A program made the translations under genes and the position numbers. A DNA stretch of 64,000 bases from Hormiphora californensis (taxonomy: Eukaryota; Ctenophora; Tentaculata; Cydippida; Pleurobrachiidae), in contig CM035356.1 of NCBI GenBank assembly GCA_020137815.1, forward strand, positions 5,366,145 to 5,430,144, given 5' to 3'. The notes beneath the pieces were generated by a model. It saw nothing but the letters and a program-made list of their open reading frames with translations. It was not told the DNA's origin and made no database searches. Below, in pieces: positions 12,367 to 30,400 of the stretch (the stretch's first letter is position 1; the number at the start of each line of letters is the position of its first letter).

Positions 12367-13825
12367 GCTCTTTAGAGACTTTCTCTCTCTATTGCACATG
12401 TGCAGGGGTCTGTTTTTCTTCTAATCTTTGATCTCTATTCTCTTTTCTAATCTCTCTATTGCAGGGGTCTGTTTCTCTTTTCTAATCTCTATTGCAGGGG
12501 TCTGTTTCTCTTTTCTAATCTCTATTGCAGGGGTCTGTTTCTCTTTTCTAATCTCTCTCTATTGCAGGGGTCTGTTTCTCTTTTCTAATCTCTATTGCAG
12601 GGGTCTGTTTCTCTTTTCTAATCTCTCTATTGCAGGGGTCTGTTTCTCTTTTCTAATCTCTTTATTGCAGGGGTCTGTTTCTCTTTTCTAATCTCTATTG
12701 CAGGGGTCTGTTTCTCTTTTCTAATCTCTTTATTGCAGGGGTCTGTTTCTCTTTTCTAATCTCTATTGCAGGGGTCTGTTTCTCTTTTCTAATCTCTCTA
12801 TTGCAGGGGTCTGTTTCTCTTTTCTAATCTCTATTGCAGGGGTCTGTTTCTCTTTTCTAATCTCTATTGCAGGGGTCTGTTTCTCTTTTCTAATCTCTCT
12901 ATTGCAGGGGTCTGTTTCTCTTTTCTAATCTCTCTATTGCAGGGGTCTGTTTCTCTTTTCTAATCTCTCTTTATTGCAGGGGTCTGTTTCTCTTTTCTAA
13001 TCTCTCTCTATTGCAGGGGTCTGTTTCTCTTTTCTAATCTCTCTTTATTGCAGGGGTCTGTTTCTCTTTTCTAATCTCTATTGCAGGGGTCTGTTTCTCT
13101 TTTCTAATCTCTCTCTATTGCAGGGGTCTGTTTCTCTTTTCAAATCTCTCTATTGCAGGGGTCGGTTTCTCTTTTCAAATCTCTCTATTGCAGGGGTCTG
13201 TTTCTCTTTTCAAATCTCTCTATTGCAGGTTTGCCACGGTTGAAAAAGCAGCATAGCGATGTACCTACAATAAATATCAAAGTCAGCAGTTTCAACTGCA
13301 TGCTACGGTCCAATAACTCTGCTATTACTTGCTCAGGTAGTTAATTATTAATTAATTATTAATCAGATGTTAATAATATTTCATGGTGTCCTGTATGCTG
13401 CAAGTCCACCATATATTGTAGGTAAATTGTAGTATTTACTGTTCACTACTAAAACAATACAGTTGTTCATTGGTATTCATATGAGAATGAGTTTAATCCT
13501 GTCTAGAAACAGTGTCTCTTTACCCCAATGTAGACCTGCAAGTGTAAGTTTGTTAGATCACCGGGCGTAGTTCAAATTCATTACATTTCTCACTTGCACG
13601 TATACGTCATACATATATCTCAAATACAGGTCATCTCTTAGAATAAATCTAACCCTCCTCCCCTCCCCTGTAGTTAAAATAGACGGGGTAGAACATCGAA
13701 ACGTCCAATCGCTCTACGTCTCTCCTGTGTGGGCTCAGAACCTCAACTCTATTTCCCTACTAAAATGTTTCCCTTCCCTTGGCGTTGGGCCAGGAGTCTC
13801 CTCAGCGGGGGGAATTCTATGCTGA
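11396..13825 (+). CDS. Unrecognised cysteine-containing protein, C-terminal four exons
   Basis: Exons 11396-11544, 12026-12128, 13229-13336 and 13674-13825 (stop TGA 13823-13825) join in one continuous frame through GT-AG junctions, giving about 169 residues. The first exon is Cys- and acidic-rich (CFVFRTKCCVTCLEADNH...KCREHE), the second reads PVQVKGLFRELAVQTELGSQ, the third contains SSFNCMLRSNNSAITCSG and the last ends SSAGGILC. I do not recognise the family. The paired cysteines and NNS sequon suggest an extracellular protein, but this is inference. Upstream exons are not identified; the gene would have to cross the 74-bp array and perhaps the foldback nest. An ATTAAA at about 14059 may be its poly(A) signal. 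Two of its introns end in arrays of acceptor-like repeats. Confidence 0.65.
12281..12363 (+). repeat. (CT)n microsatellite
   Basis: Uninterrupted CT run in the second visible intron of the gene at 11396-13825. It is flanked by near-copies of CAGCTCTTTAGGGACTTT, so the run sits inside a small duplication. Confidence 0.95.
12432..13228 (+). repeat. Minisatellite made of 3' splice-site units
   Basis: Twenty-three tandem units of about 31-37 bp with core TTTCTCTTTTCTAATCTCTC then TATTGCAG and GGGTCTG. Each has a CTAAT branch-point-like element, a pyrimidine tract and CAG. The twenty-third CAG (ending at 13228) is the acceptor of the exon starting at 13229. Length variation lies in the CT stretch before TTGCAG; the last three units share a CTAAT to CAAAT change. 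Confidence 0.93.
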
Positions 13826-20997
<7,172 letters not shown>

Positions 20998-21262
20998 AGC
21001 CCACTATTATTACAAAGTATTTAACGGTTATTGTTATGGTTGTTGTAGCGACCAGGGCGGGGATCTTATTTGGGGTAAATTGTACCGAGGTATAAATGGT
21101 ATATCCCGGGACCCTCCGAGTGATCCCAGTTATATTCTAGTTCTAATAACGGGATATAGTGTGTGGATTTAAAATATGTTATTTGTCAAGCACACAAATC
21201 TTCAACCTGTTCCTGAAGATAAATACTAGTATCGAATTTCAAACAAATCAACATACACAACT

Positions 21263-22448
21263 TCAATCAAATTCTTTAAGCATTTTAGAGTCCAAATGGC
21301 TGTTTAGCATACGAATATTCCGTCTCCTCTTTGCTGGTTTCTTCTTAGTTGCTTTCTTTTTAGAGTTGAACCCCTCCATTGTTGATATCCCAACCCTCTT
21401 CAGATAATTCTCAATGTCCACCTCAGTGATCTCCCTGACGCTGACAGAGTTCCATAGCTCCTGAAACTGGGGCTCCATAGGGGTCTCAATACTGGTATCT
21501 CGGTAGAACAACACTGACTGTTTATCTGATCTTGTCACAGCTTTCAACTGTGGGGGAGTGAGGTGTTACTAATCGAGGGAGGAGGTACGGGTACTACTTG
21601 CTATTATATGTTCTAACCCTCCCTTTGTAAAGGGCGCCCGAAACACAGTCTAGCCAGGCAAGGTACTACTTGGTTCCTTCTAAAATAGTTTTCAATGATT
21701 ATCATAAAAATTATTAGAGCAGGGAGGAGCTAGGAGGAGATGTAGTCCACTAACTGACAGGCTTGCACACACAACTAGTACACGACAGTAGACAACTGAG
21801 ACATGTCAAACAACCATGAACACACTCTCACAGTCAATACAAACAGACATCTGTTCAGTAATGATAATAGAGATCTTTCAGTTAAATAATTAATTAACTA
21901 AATAATTAATTAATATTCTAAACAGTTAAATAGGAACAATTACTTACCAAACCTTCTGATTTCAATTCCTCAAGAACTTCCTCATGTTTCATGATACATT
22001 CCTTAACATCTGCTTCTAGTATCCCACCCATCCCAGTCTCATAATGATCTCTGAGTATCGTTAATAAATCCACCTTATTGTGGATAGGATATGCAGGTTT
22101 AAATGCAAACTTGTCCTTCTCTCTGTCATACTCCACCTTTATATTTTCTTTAAGCGCATTGGCTAACCAACTTTTCTCATGAGGGTCAAGATCCAACCGA
22201 ACAGCCTTGATAAGATCTTCAACTGATATTGGTTTTCGTTCTTTCTGATAACGTTTCTTCAGCTTATCAACAGATAACTTCAGCCACTTGAAAGTGTTAG
22301 GGTTCTGAGACACTGCCTTGAGATCAGGTTTGAACCGCTTCTTGGACGGTTCTGAAGATCGTGGTTTGGAGGAAGAGGAGGGAGTTGAATTAGCAGCCGC
22401 TGCTTGTCGTTTGAAGGCTGCATGCTGCTGTAACAGATTGGAATTCAT
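21263..22448 (-). CDS. GTF2E2: Transcription initiation factor IIE subunit beta
   Basis: Two exons, 21948-22448 and 21263-21547, joined in phase by a GTAAGT donor and a CCCCCACAG acceptor; 261 residues against 291 in human. TFIIE-beta helps recruit TFIIH to the RNA polymerase II preinitiation complex in the nucleus. Supporting features: a Ser-rich basic N-terminal region, then winged-helix segments with EDLIKAVRLDLDPHEKSWL, FAFKPAYPIHNK and GMGGILEADVKECI (human: KYAFKPKYNVRDK, GLGGILLEDI), and in exon 2 FQELWNSVSVREITEVDIEN with YLKRVGISTM, then a basic KKKATKKKPAKRRR tail. I chose the Met of MNSNLLQQ (22448), which lies just after a TTCTAG that may be a 5'UTR acceptor; two Mets slightly upstream are possible. 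It sits 207 bp downstream of the SDR stop on the same strand. Intron 1 holds a copy of the short dispersed repeat at 21608-21665. Confidence 0.93.
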
Positions 22449-23153
22449 ATCTAGAAGCATAACATTCATCAATATTTTACCAAATTGACAAACAAATAAT
22501 AGGCCGAGCTGTCTTGAAGGTGAGTACAGTTAAAAAGGGCCACGCAATATAAACCAACTTAGAAAAATCAAAAAATCTGACATCAATTCTAAATGCCAAT
22601 TAAAAGACTTGATTGAAAAGATATAAATCAGTAAAATCATACACACACACACACTTAGTACGGCAGAACCTCCATACCGGCGCCAAGGAATGCTCCGGCA
22701 TGCTCCGCTGTCACAGAATTAATCAGTCCCATAATGTCAGATACACTCTCCTCGACAGTAAGAGTTCCCTGGGGACCACCCATGTCGGTCTTCACCCATC
22801 CAGGATGCAGACAGAAACACAGGACACCCTGATTTACCAGCTCCAGACCGTGACATCGAGTGAGCATGTTAACAGCAGATTTGCTAACACGATACCCAAA
22901 AGCGTACCCAGCGTTCTGGCTGTTGACACCTGCAATACTTCCTAAATTGGATGAAACGTTGACAATCCCTGCCCGGGAACAGGATACCGGGAGGTCAGAG
23001 CGGTGATCAGCAGCCTTTATCAAGAGAGACCGAAATCCTTCAGTGACAGTCTGAACTCCAACAACATTTGTCTCCAAGACCTGTCTTAAGGTATCGTTTG
23101 TTGCTACGAAAACAGAACCTGCTTTGGGATAACTCATCACGCCAGCATTGTTA

Positions 23154-24345
23154 TAATAATAATAATAAAAATGACAGTTTATATCCCGCACTGACACAGT
23201 TTGTATACAGACAACTCGTTTTCCTTAATTTGAAAGGGACTGCAGTAGACTGCCTGCTCCTAGCACGGATCTCTGATAACGGTGAGTTAGTGGGGAACTA
23301 TCCCACTTGGATAAGATTATTACGGATGAAGTAGCAGCCGTCAGGATCTTCTGATCGTATCCGCTTCAAAGTGGACCTTAGAGCTTTTTGCTCTTTCAGT
23401 TCAGAGGGCGTAAGATCCGGAGAGAGATAAACAGCCGAAAACTGTTTGGAGTCTTTGAGGTTTCGTGCCTTTCTGAGGAGTGCGAGGAGAGTCGCTCTCT
23501 TCTCCAGGGATACTAAGAGCGGTCTAGGGCGCTTCTCATTTCTTTCGCCGATGCGTTTCATCGTAGTCACTTTCGGTTTCTCATTTAATTCCTCAAAAAG
23601 TTCGTCTAAAGTAGTTTTAGCTACTCTATCGGTTGTTTCTGGGAGACCAAACACAACCATGTTCTTCTCTCTTCCGGGCTGTTGGACGGGAGTAGGATGA
23701 TTCACTGGTAGTGGTTTTCCCACTTTGGGGGAGGTTGCAGCACAATTCTGTGCTAGCACAGTAGAGTAGGCTTTCACCTTCTGCACCGATGCTGTCACTG
23801 TACTGAGTTGTTGCTTCTGGTGGTTGATAACCGTTTGCTGAAGCTCGATTACGTTAACCCGATGGCGGTCAAGTTCTTCTTTACATTCACGCAGCTGTTT
23901 CTCGAGGTTTTCCACACTGATAACCGTTTCAAAATTGTTCATTGTTGCTCGGGCAAGTTTCATACTGGAGAGAAAAATACGCGAAGTAGCCTCGATTATT
24001 TCACTCGTAGTTCGGTCCTTGAGACAATGTCTAAAGTACGAACCCCAGTGCTTGCTAGGCGAAGCTAAGCTGTCGTTGGTTAACATTGAATCGGGTGCAG
24101 CTTGAATCGATCTATAACATTGAGTAAACTCATCTGGTTTGATGCTCGTCGTGTTGTCCGAATTCAACAGGTAAACTTCAGAAACAAAGTCATCCACCGT
24201 CTCTTCTAATCGTTTTATCATAGGGTTATCGCCCTCGTACTTCGCTTCCGACATTATCAACGTTTCGTTTTTCTGCCCTTCGGGGCTGTTACATCGGATT
24301 CATCTTCCTCTCAATAAATAGTTTTACGTTGTAGTTGATGAAAGT
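23154..24345 (-). mobile_element. ORF1-only LINE insertion (CR1/L2-like)
   Basis: The insert is flanked by TTGTTA at 23148-23153 and 24346-24351. In its own (minus) orientation it has a 5' leader of about 85 bp, one ORF (24260-23298), about 140 bp of 3' sequence, and a tail of TTATTA repeats, typical of 3' ends in CR1/L2-type LINEs. There is no endonuclease or reverse transcriptase region, so it either lost ORF2 before insertion or is a half-LINE mobilised in trans, comparable in layout to mammalian HAL1. Confidence 0.8.
23298..24260 (-). CDS. LINE ORF1 protein (RNA-binding)
   Basis: 320 residues, uninterrupted, from the ATG at 24260. The middle (about 115-170) is a predicted coiled coil (ENLEKQLRECKEELDRH and on). 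After a Pro-rich linker comes an RRM-like region starting NMVVFGLPETTD, with MKRIGERNEKRPRPLLVSL and a C-terminal LSPDLTPSELKEQKALR. This order (coiled coil, RRM-like, C-terminal domain) is that of ORF1 proteins of CR1-like LINEs, which bind element RNA in the RNP. It is encoded within the insertion that splits the dehydrogenase gene, in the same orientation. Confidence 0.82.
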   Translation of the reverse strand: MIMSEAKYEGDNPMIKRLEETVDDFVSEVYLLNSDNTTSIKPDEFTQCYRSIQAAPDSMLTNDSLASPSKHWGSYFRHCLKDRTTSEIIEATSRIFLSSMKLARATMNNFETVISVENLEKQLRECKEELDRHRVNVIELQQTVINHQKQQLSTVTASVQKVKAYSTVLAQNCAATSPKVGKPLPVNHPTPVQQPGREKNMVVFGLPETTDRVAKTTLDELFEELNEKPKVTTMKRIGERNEKRPRPLLVSLEKRATLLALLRKARNLKDSKQFSAVYLSPDLTPSELKEQKALRSTLKRIRSEDPDGCYFIRNNLIQVG

Positions 24346-24626
24346 TTGTTAATCAATAGATTCAGGCCTGCAGCACCCAGGAGCGTATCAACACTTTTCA
24401 CGGCGCTGGAAACCGATTGCTCGTTTGAGACTTCAAGTGGAACATGATGAACGTTTGGATCTTGTTTCACCAAACTCTCTAGCTCCTCGCTCATTGACCG
24501 CGAACAAGCAATTATTTTACAGTTTGATCCGGAGCTTTTGTTAGCTGCTGCAAAATGTTTCAGAAGACACAGGCCAATACCACGATTTGATCCAGTTATC
24601 AGAACAGAACCAGGTAACCCAGCCAT

Positions 24627-25479
24627 GTTGATCAGAAGGAAAGCTGAGCGAAAAAGGAAAGAGGGAAAAAAAGTGGGGAAAAAACTCCGACCCGGAAACT
24701 TTTTATTTTCGTGACTCGCTTTTTATTTTATTTTTTCGTTGCTTGAACAAACGAGCGCGCGCTGCCATAATACAGTTTTTCGCGCGGCTTGTTATTTGCG
24801 CGTTCTAATTTTGCGCTGACAAGCGTCAAATGTAAGTTTTGTCTGTTTTGGTAATTCCGAACAATTTTGGCTTTGATCCTGAATCTTATCATTAAGATTA
24901 TTGGCAAAAACAACCGACCAAATTTTACTTTTTGTAAAATAAAATGAAACGTGATTCAGATAAACGAGGCAAATAAACATTCATTGGATGGTTCAAATTT
25001 AATTCAAATTCTACAAATATTATTTTAGTCTACATTCCTGTGGCATTCATAATCCACAGGAAACCCATATTGAATCTACCCTATTGTTCAGTCTCACTAA
25101 GCTCCTAGTCGCCTATTATACATGTTATAGACTTGACATGTTCCTCATCTGTCAGATCTCACACCGGGCCGAAGCCCGAAGGCCCGGTGCTTAAGGGGCC
25201 GAAAGGACAGACTGCATAGCATGGCAACAACAGACCAAAACTACAATACCAACTCCAAGATCTCGCTCACACAGGGGTGTACATGTCACCAAATTGTTCC
25301 CAACTGGTTTTAATTAACATTTTAATCTACATTCCAGGACAAAGTGTACCAGTGAGCCAATCGTTATCCATGATCCTTAATAGGGCCGTACTAGTTGGTC
25401 TCTTCTCCTCAAATTCGGCACTCCTACAACCAGCCTGATAGGAGATATTGTTGTTGAGTTACTTACTCAACAAGGATAT
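24627..25479. other. Intergenic, AT-rich, no gene seen
   Basis: Upstream flank of the dehydrogenase gene. No recognisable coding exon. Around 25160-25230 is a GC-rich hairpin (ACCGGGCCGAAGCCCGAAGG) followed by GACAGACTGCATAGCATGGC, the latter recurring at about 46778; it is part of a dispersed repeat. Confidence 0.5.
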
Positions 25480-27190
25480 TGGCCGTTATTATTGTAGACA
25501 AGGGTAGGGGATATTAGGCTTAGCCGTTATTATACTTATAGACAAGGGTAGGGGATATTAGGCTTAGCCGTTATTTTTTTTTTTATTGGAAGAAGTTTCA
25601 AACGGTTACGGAAACAATTCGCATTTTTTAAAGATCAAACAATATCACATGCCGTGCGTCTGAGGGCTTCACGCAGGAATCCCGCACTTAAGAAGCCCCT
25701 CTATAGGTAGCTTATGTTTACATAAAATAAATTAAAAATATATCGTTGTTGCCACTAGGCTAGATTTACAGTTAGAGAGGGGAGGCGCCGCGAAGAGAGT
25801 AGGCGACCCGCAGAAGTGGCAGCGGTATTGCAATTGGAACATTCATGTGATGAGTTGGTGAAGTGATGTGGGGTGATGGGAAAATCATAGAATATTATCG
25901 ATATCAATATAACTGAAAAGGTTGAGCTTGAGCTTAGTCAGAAAGATGGGTAAAGTTTCACTCTGTCGAAGTTCGTATGGCAGCAAGTTCCAGGACCTGG
26001 TAGTCCTGTGGAAAAAGCTGTCACGCAAAGTAGAGGAGCACTTGTGACTATTACTCGTGTCCACAAGGGTGGTACGATCTAGCCCAGCAATAATGTCACG
26101 ATTTTGACGCGTAGGTCGAAGATCGACAACATCAACTGGCCTTATAGAATCAGGAATGTCAATTTGTACCATATTATAGACAATCTGGTAAAACAGCCGC
26201 AGGTCATTATACAAGAAGAGCTCCTTGAATGGAAGAATGTTCAGACCCTTAAGATATAACACGTATTGAACATTGCTATATGATGCCATCGGTTCATTTC
26301 TGATCCATTTGACAACTCTCTTCTGCAATTTCTCAAGAGAAAGCAACTGAGTCCTACCGATGTTACACCAGATAGGACTACAGTGCTCAATTAGAGAACG
26401 TACCATGGTCAGGTAAAGAGATCTCTTGTTAGCACTGTTGTTAAGAAAATAGCACGTCCTACGCAACAAATTGAACTTGGAGATCATACTGGTGGTAATA
26501 TACTCGCAGTGAGAACTCCAATTCAAGTTACTGGTAACAAATATACCCAAATCTAGCTGATTGGTAACATAATCAATAAGCACAGAGTTGAGGGTGTAGA
26601 AAAACTCACAGAACGGGAGAGGGATGGGGCGGTGGTGAGCCCCGGTGGGAGAGACACTCAAAACTTTACACTTTTGTGGGTGAAAATACATTTTGTTCCT
26701 GACTGACCAAGAGTATAGGTTAGAGATTGAGAGCTGAAGCGACAGGTGATCACTCCAATACCCAATCTCTCTCCAAATTTTGGTGTCGTCGGCATACAGA
26801 GAAATATGGGTACCCTCGGTGAGGGTGGGGGATATTAGCCGTTATTATGTATTATAGACAAGGGTTGGGGATATTAGCCGTTATTATAGCTAGACAAGGG
26901 TAGTGGATATTGGCCGTTATTATTATAGACAAGGGTAGGGGATATTAGCCGTAATTATAGACAAGGGTAGGGGATATTAGCCGTTATTATAGCTAGACAA
27001 GGGTAGGGGATATTAGCCGTTATTACAGACAAGGGTGGGGGATATTAGCCGTTATTATAGACAAGGGTGGGGATATTAGCCGTTATCTGTATGAGCGGCG
27101 CCATACCCCCATACCGGCGCGACAGTGCGCTCAGATGGGTCGCGGCGCCAGACAGGCCGTTATTATAGACAAGGGTGGGGGGTCTACTGA
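25480..27190. repeat. Minisatellite interrupted by a LINE tail
   Basis: Units of about 31-36 bp with core GACAAGGGTAGGGGATATTA then GCCGTTATTATA. Copies lie at 25480-25572 and 26822-27190, on either side of the LINE fragment at 25573-26822. Variants alternate AGGGTAGGGG and AGGGTGGGG. Confidence 0.88.
25573..26822 (-). mobile_element. 5'-truncated non-LTR retrotransposon (ORF2 C-terminus)
   Basis: In the minus strand the element opens inside the reverse transcriptase with HISLYADDTKIW (YADD is the catalytic motif of RT domain C), stays open through KCKVLSVSPTG, LDLGIFVTSNLNWSSH and MVRSLIEHCSPIW, and stops at 25885, followed by about 0.3 kb of 3'UTR and an A tail (T run at about 25573-25585). 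It is a typical 5'-truncated LINE copy, about 310 codons of a full ORF2. It is related to, but clearly a different family from, the element at 47466-50700. It landed inside a minisatellite. Confidence 0.88.
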
Positions 27191-27727
27191 TGTGTTGTTA
27201 GCAAGGAAAGCGAGGGTAATCTTTATATATTGGGAGCGGTTCACTCGGAATCGAATCGAGGGGACCTGGGACAGGGGTATATTTTACTCGCATGGGTTAA
27301 TCACTATTTAGGGGCATATTTCATTTGTCACAGACTGGCTAGGAAAGATCTTCTTGATTTTGCCATCCTACGTAAGCACGTAATGTCTAGATACCCCCTA
27401 GTTGAACGGAGCTTTTTGATCAGCTTTTCGCGTAGCAGAAGCTTTCCCGGACACACTGGTATGGGAGCTAACAGACTGGGATTGGACACACTGGGATTGG
27501 ACACACTGGTATGGGATTGGGAAATGGGAGCTAACAGACTGGGAACATGTCAAGGGGGATTTGTTCCCGCTCAATATCGTTATACAATTCGTACCCCAAA
27601 AAACAGAGAATATATTCTTCAAAAAAAACATTGCATATTCGAACCGAAACAGCCGAACCATTTTTGGTTACTTAAGTTTATGACTCAATACATTATATTT
27701 TCTTAAATTACAGTTACACTGTAACTA
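27191..27727. other. Spacer, no gene recognised
   Basis: A 158-codon frame (27230-27706) has no recognisable domain. It includes short internal repeats (GGATTGGACACACTGG) and the phrase AACAGACTGGGAACATGTCA, which also occurs near 39257 and, inverted, near 46741. I regard it as dispersed repeat, not coding. Confidence 0.5.
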
Positions 27728-27936
27728 CAGTCTGACCCCGATTTAGTGGCATCCTTGGGGGAAAGAAATCCTGCCACTAAATCGGGGTGCCACTAAATCG
27801 GGGTGAGCCATATTTGGCCCATAAAAACCTATTTTATGCCCAAAATGCTATACTAAGACTAAAGACACCTCTAACTGTTATATGCAATATTCATGTATTG
27901 ATTACATGATCATTTCTGATTAGAAATAGATAACTA

Positions 27937-28199
27937 CTAGACCAAAAAACAAAGGAAATTTGTTTGGAACACCCGTGGCCTTTTTCGATACTTGACGGTG
28001 CGGGAAATGCACCCATAATCTGAGCTACACTACTAGGTATCGTTGTGTCATCTCTCTCCAAGTTCTAACGTACGCACACTTTCTCTCACTCTTCCTCGCG
28101 TCTTGCTCAGGCTCTGACGAAGGGTGCATTTCCCGCAGCGTCAAGTATCGAAAAAGGCCACGGGTGTTCCAAACAAATTTCCTTTGTTTTTTGGTCTAG
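27937..28199. mobile_element. Foldback inside the 2.8-kb TIR element
   Basis: Inverted arms of about 80 bp starting CTAGACCAAAAAACAAAGGA and ending with the inverse, around a unique centre of about 100 bp. A nested MITE-like insertion. Confidence 0.75.
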
Positions 28200-28241
28200 T
28201 TTCTCAGGGTTTTTGTAAACAGGTAACATAAATATGCAAAT

Positions 28242-29300
28242 AACGGCTAAACGGTGCGAGATACGACTTTTTGTCCGGGGTACGACTCCCCATAAATCGA
28301 CTATTCTACGTCGAAATATGTCTATGAAAACATTCTAGGACCAGCTGAAGTGGAAATATTCAGAATATGCATTAAATCATGAATCAGTGCATAAATATGC
28401 ATATAACGGCTAAACGGTGCGAGATACGACTTTTTGTCCGAGGGACGACCCCCCATAAATCGACTCTTCTACGTCGAAATATGTCCATGAAAACGTTCTA
28501 GGACCATTTGAAGTGGAAATATTCAGAATATGCATTAAATCATGAATCTGCTCATAAATATGCAAATAACGGCTAAACGGTGCGAGATACGACTTTTTGT
28601 CCGGGGGACGACCCCCCATAAATCGACTCTTCTACGTCGAAATATGTCCATGAAAACATTCTAGGACCAGCTGAAGTGGAAATATTCAGAATATGCATTA
28701 AATCATAAATCGGTGCATAAATATGCAAATAACGGCTAAACGGTGCGAGATACGACTTTTTGTCCGGGGGACAACCCCCCTTAAATCGACTATTCTACGT
28801 CGAAATATGTCTATGAAAACATTCTAGGACCAGCTGAAGTGGAAATATTCAGAATATGCATTAAATCATGAATCAGTGCATAAATATGCATATAACGGCT
28901 AAACGGTGCGAGATACGACTTTTTGTCCGGGGGACGACCCCCCATAAATCGACTCTTCTACGTCGAAATATGTCCATGAAAACGTTCTAGGACCATTTGA
29001 AGTGGAAATATTCAGAATATGCATTAAATCATGAATCTGCTCATAAATATGCAAATAACGGCTAAACGGTGCGAGATACGACTTTTTGTCCGGGGGACGA
29101 ACCCCCATAAATCGACTATTCTACGTCGAAATATGTCCATGAAAACATTCTAGGACCAGCTGAAGTGGAAATATTCAGAATATGCATTAAATCATAAATC
29201 GGTGCATAAATATGCAAATAACGGCTAAACGGTGCAAGATACGACTTTTTGTCCGGGGGACAACCCCCCTTAAATCGACTATTCTGCGTCGAAATATGTC
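28242..29300. repeat. 163-bp tandem repeat with 489-bp higher-order period
   Basis: Copies of AACGGCTAAACGGTGCGAGA start at 28242, 28405, 28568, 28731, 28894, 29057 and 29220, each exactly 163 bp apart. Diagnostic variants recur every third copy: CTATGAAAACATTC in copies 1 and 4; GAAAACGTTCTAGGACCATT in 2 and 5; AATCATAAATCGGTGC in 3 and 6. This gives a 489-bp trimeric unit. The last copy decays after about 90 bp. Confidence 0.93.
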
Positions 29301-30177
29301 CTTTAAAATGTCCTTACAACAGCCAATACCGAGATAATCATAAAATTATACATAAATTATGCAGTGACTTCTCATGCTCAAATCAAAATTTTATATAGCC
29401 TACGACATGTAGAATAGTCGATTTATGGGGGGTCGTTCCCCGGACAAAAAGCTCTAAATCCAGCCGTTTTTGCTCAGTTTGGTTTGTAAAAAGGTGGTGC
29501 GTATGTATGTATGTATGTATGTATATAGAGCAAGCGTTTGGGACCCCCCTCGTAACTTTTGAACGGAACCATCGATCCACTTGAAATTTTAAACACCAAT
29601 AGATATCATTGAGGTAGCTTTACATAAAAAATTTCAGCTTCGCAGCTTGTCGGGAACATGGTTAAACAGACGCTTGAAAATGGCGAAAGTCGCATCCGTA
29701 TGGTATACTGCACTGGCCCCCGAATCGGGCGAAATTAAATTTTCTGCGCCTGAGTTTATCCTTTCAGATTTGATCTTATAATGTTCTAGGATGACCTTAG
29801 AAGGGGTAGGATGGTTTTTTCAATGCTGGGGGCTGTGCCCCCAGACCCCCCTAGGGCCACGGGGCACTTGCCAGTGCAGTGATAAAATAAACTTTTCAAA
29901 AAAATTGTGAAAAATTTCCTAAGTTATAATACCAGCCCGTCCGATTTGTGTTTCGAATCGGTGCAGCTTCCTGGATGTCCTGTCTAATTAGCGGGTTCGA
30001 AACGAACTGATACGTGATACCATGCCAAATCGGGGCATCCTAAGCGGGTGAGGAAGTATCAAAATTTCAAAATAACTTTTTCTCTCAAAATTTATGGGGA
30101 GCACCGATCAAAGCATTGACAATCGTACTGTAAAATTTTGCAAAAAAAAGTTGTAAAATTTTTTAAAGGTATACCAG

Positions 30178-30400
30178 CCACGTCCGTGTTTCGAATCGGT
30201 GCATCTTATCGCATGATCTGCTGCTAATTAGACGGAACGAATCGAAACGTGATCCCCATCGAATCGAAATTTTGACGCTAGGTGAACTTATGATTCAATG
30301 GCCCCATGGGGATCACGTATCGGTTCGTTCCGAACCGTCTAATTAGCAGCAGGACATGCGATAAGATTCACTGATTCGAAACACGATTCGGACGTGGCTG
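30178..30400. repeat. Inverted repeat near the right end of the TIR element
   Basis: Arms containing CGTGTTTCGAATCGGTGCAT and CTGCTAATTAGACGGAACGA pair with GCAGCAGG and following bases at about 30340-30400. A related stretch (about 29940-30010) is a partial third copy. Confidence 0.65.

Larger units (their letters stand above)
22655..24626 (-). pseudogene. C-factor-like short-chain dehydrogenase, split by a LINE
   Basis: The N-terminal part (24626 down to about 24346) has the Rossmann motif TGSNRGIG and runs to GLNLLIN. The C-terminal part (about 23153 down to 22655) resumes NAGVMSYPKAG and has the Ser region VNVSSNLGSIAG, the catalytic YRVSK and a stop after GAFLGAGMEVLPY. Together they are about 257 residues, the usual size for this NAD(P)(H)-dependent oxidoreductase family. 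The break falls inside the family motif NNAG, where 1.19 kb with LINE ORF1 sits between two copies of the hexamer TTGTTA. Both parts are otherwise free of stops and shifts, so the insertion looks recent. No splice pair that would restore the frame is visible (no AG close before the resumption point). The allele is probably null unless unusual splicing occurs; a population may still carry the empty allele. Confidence 0.85.

Noticed and set aside
24260-24626. Ordinary intron between the two dehydrogenase parts
   Set aside because: No GT at the end of the first part and no AG before the second. The TTGTTA duplication and LINE tail at the boundary explain the gap better.
25573-26822. Host gene with a YADD motif
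   Set aside because: Truncated at the 5' end inside RT, has an A tail, and is embedded in a minisatellite. It is a dead LINE copy.
27230-27706. 158-codon frame as a gene
   Set aside because: No domain, contains direct repeats and a dispersed repeat phrase, and lacks splice or promoter context.
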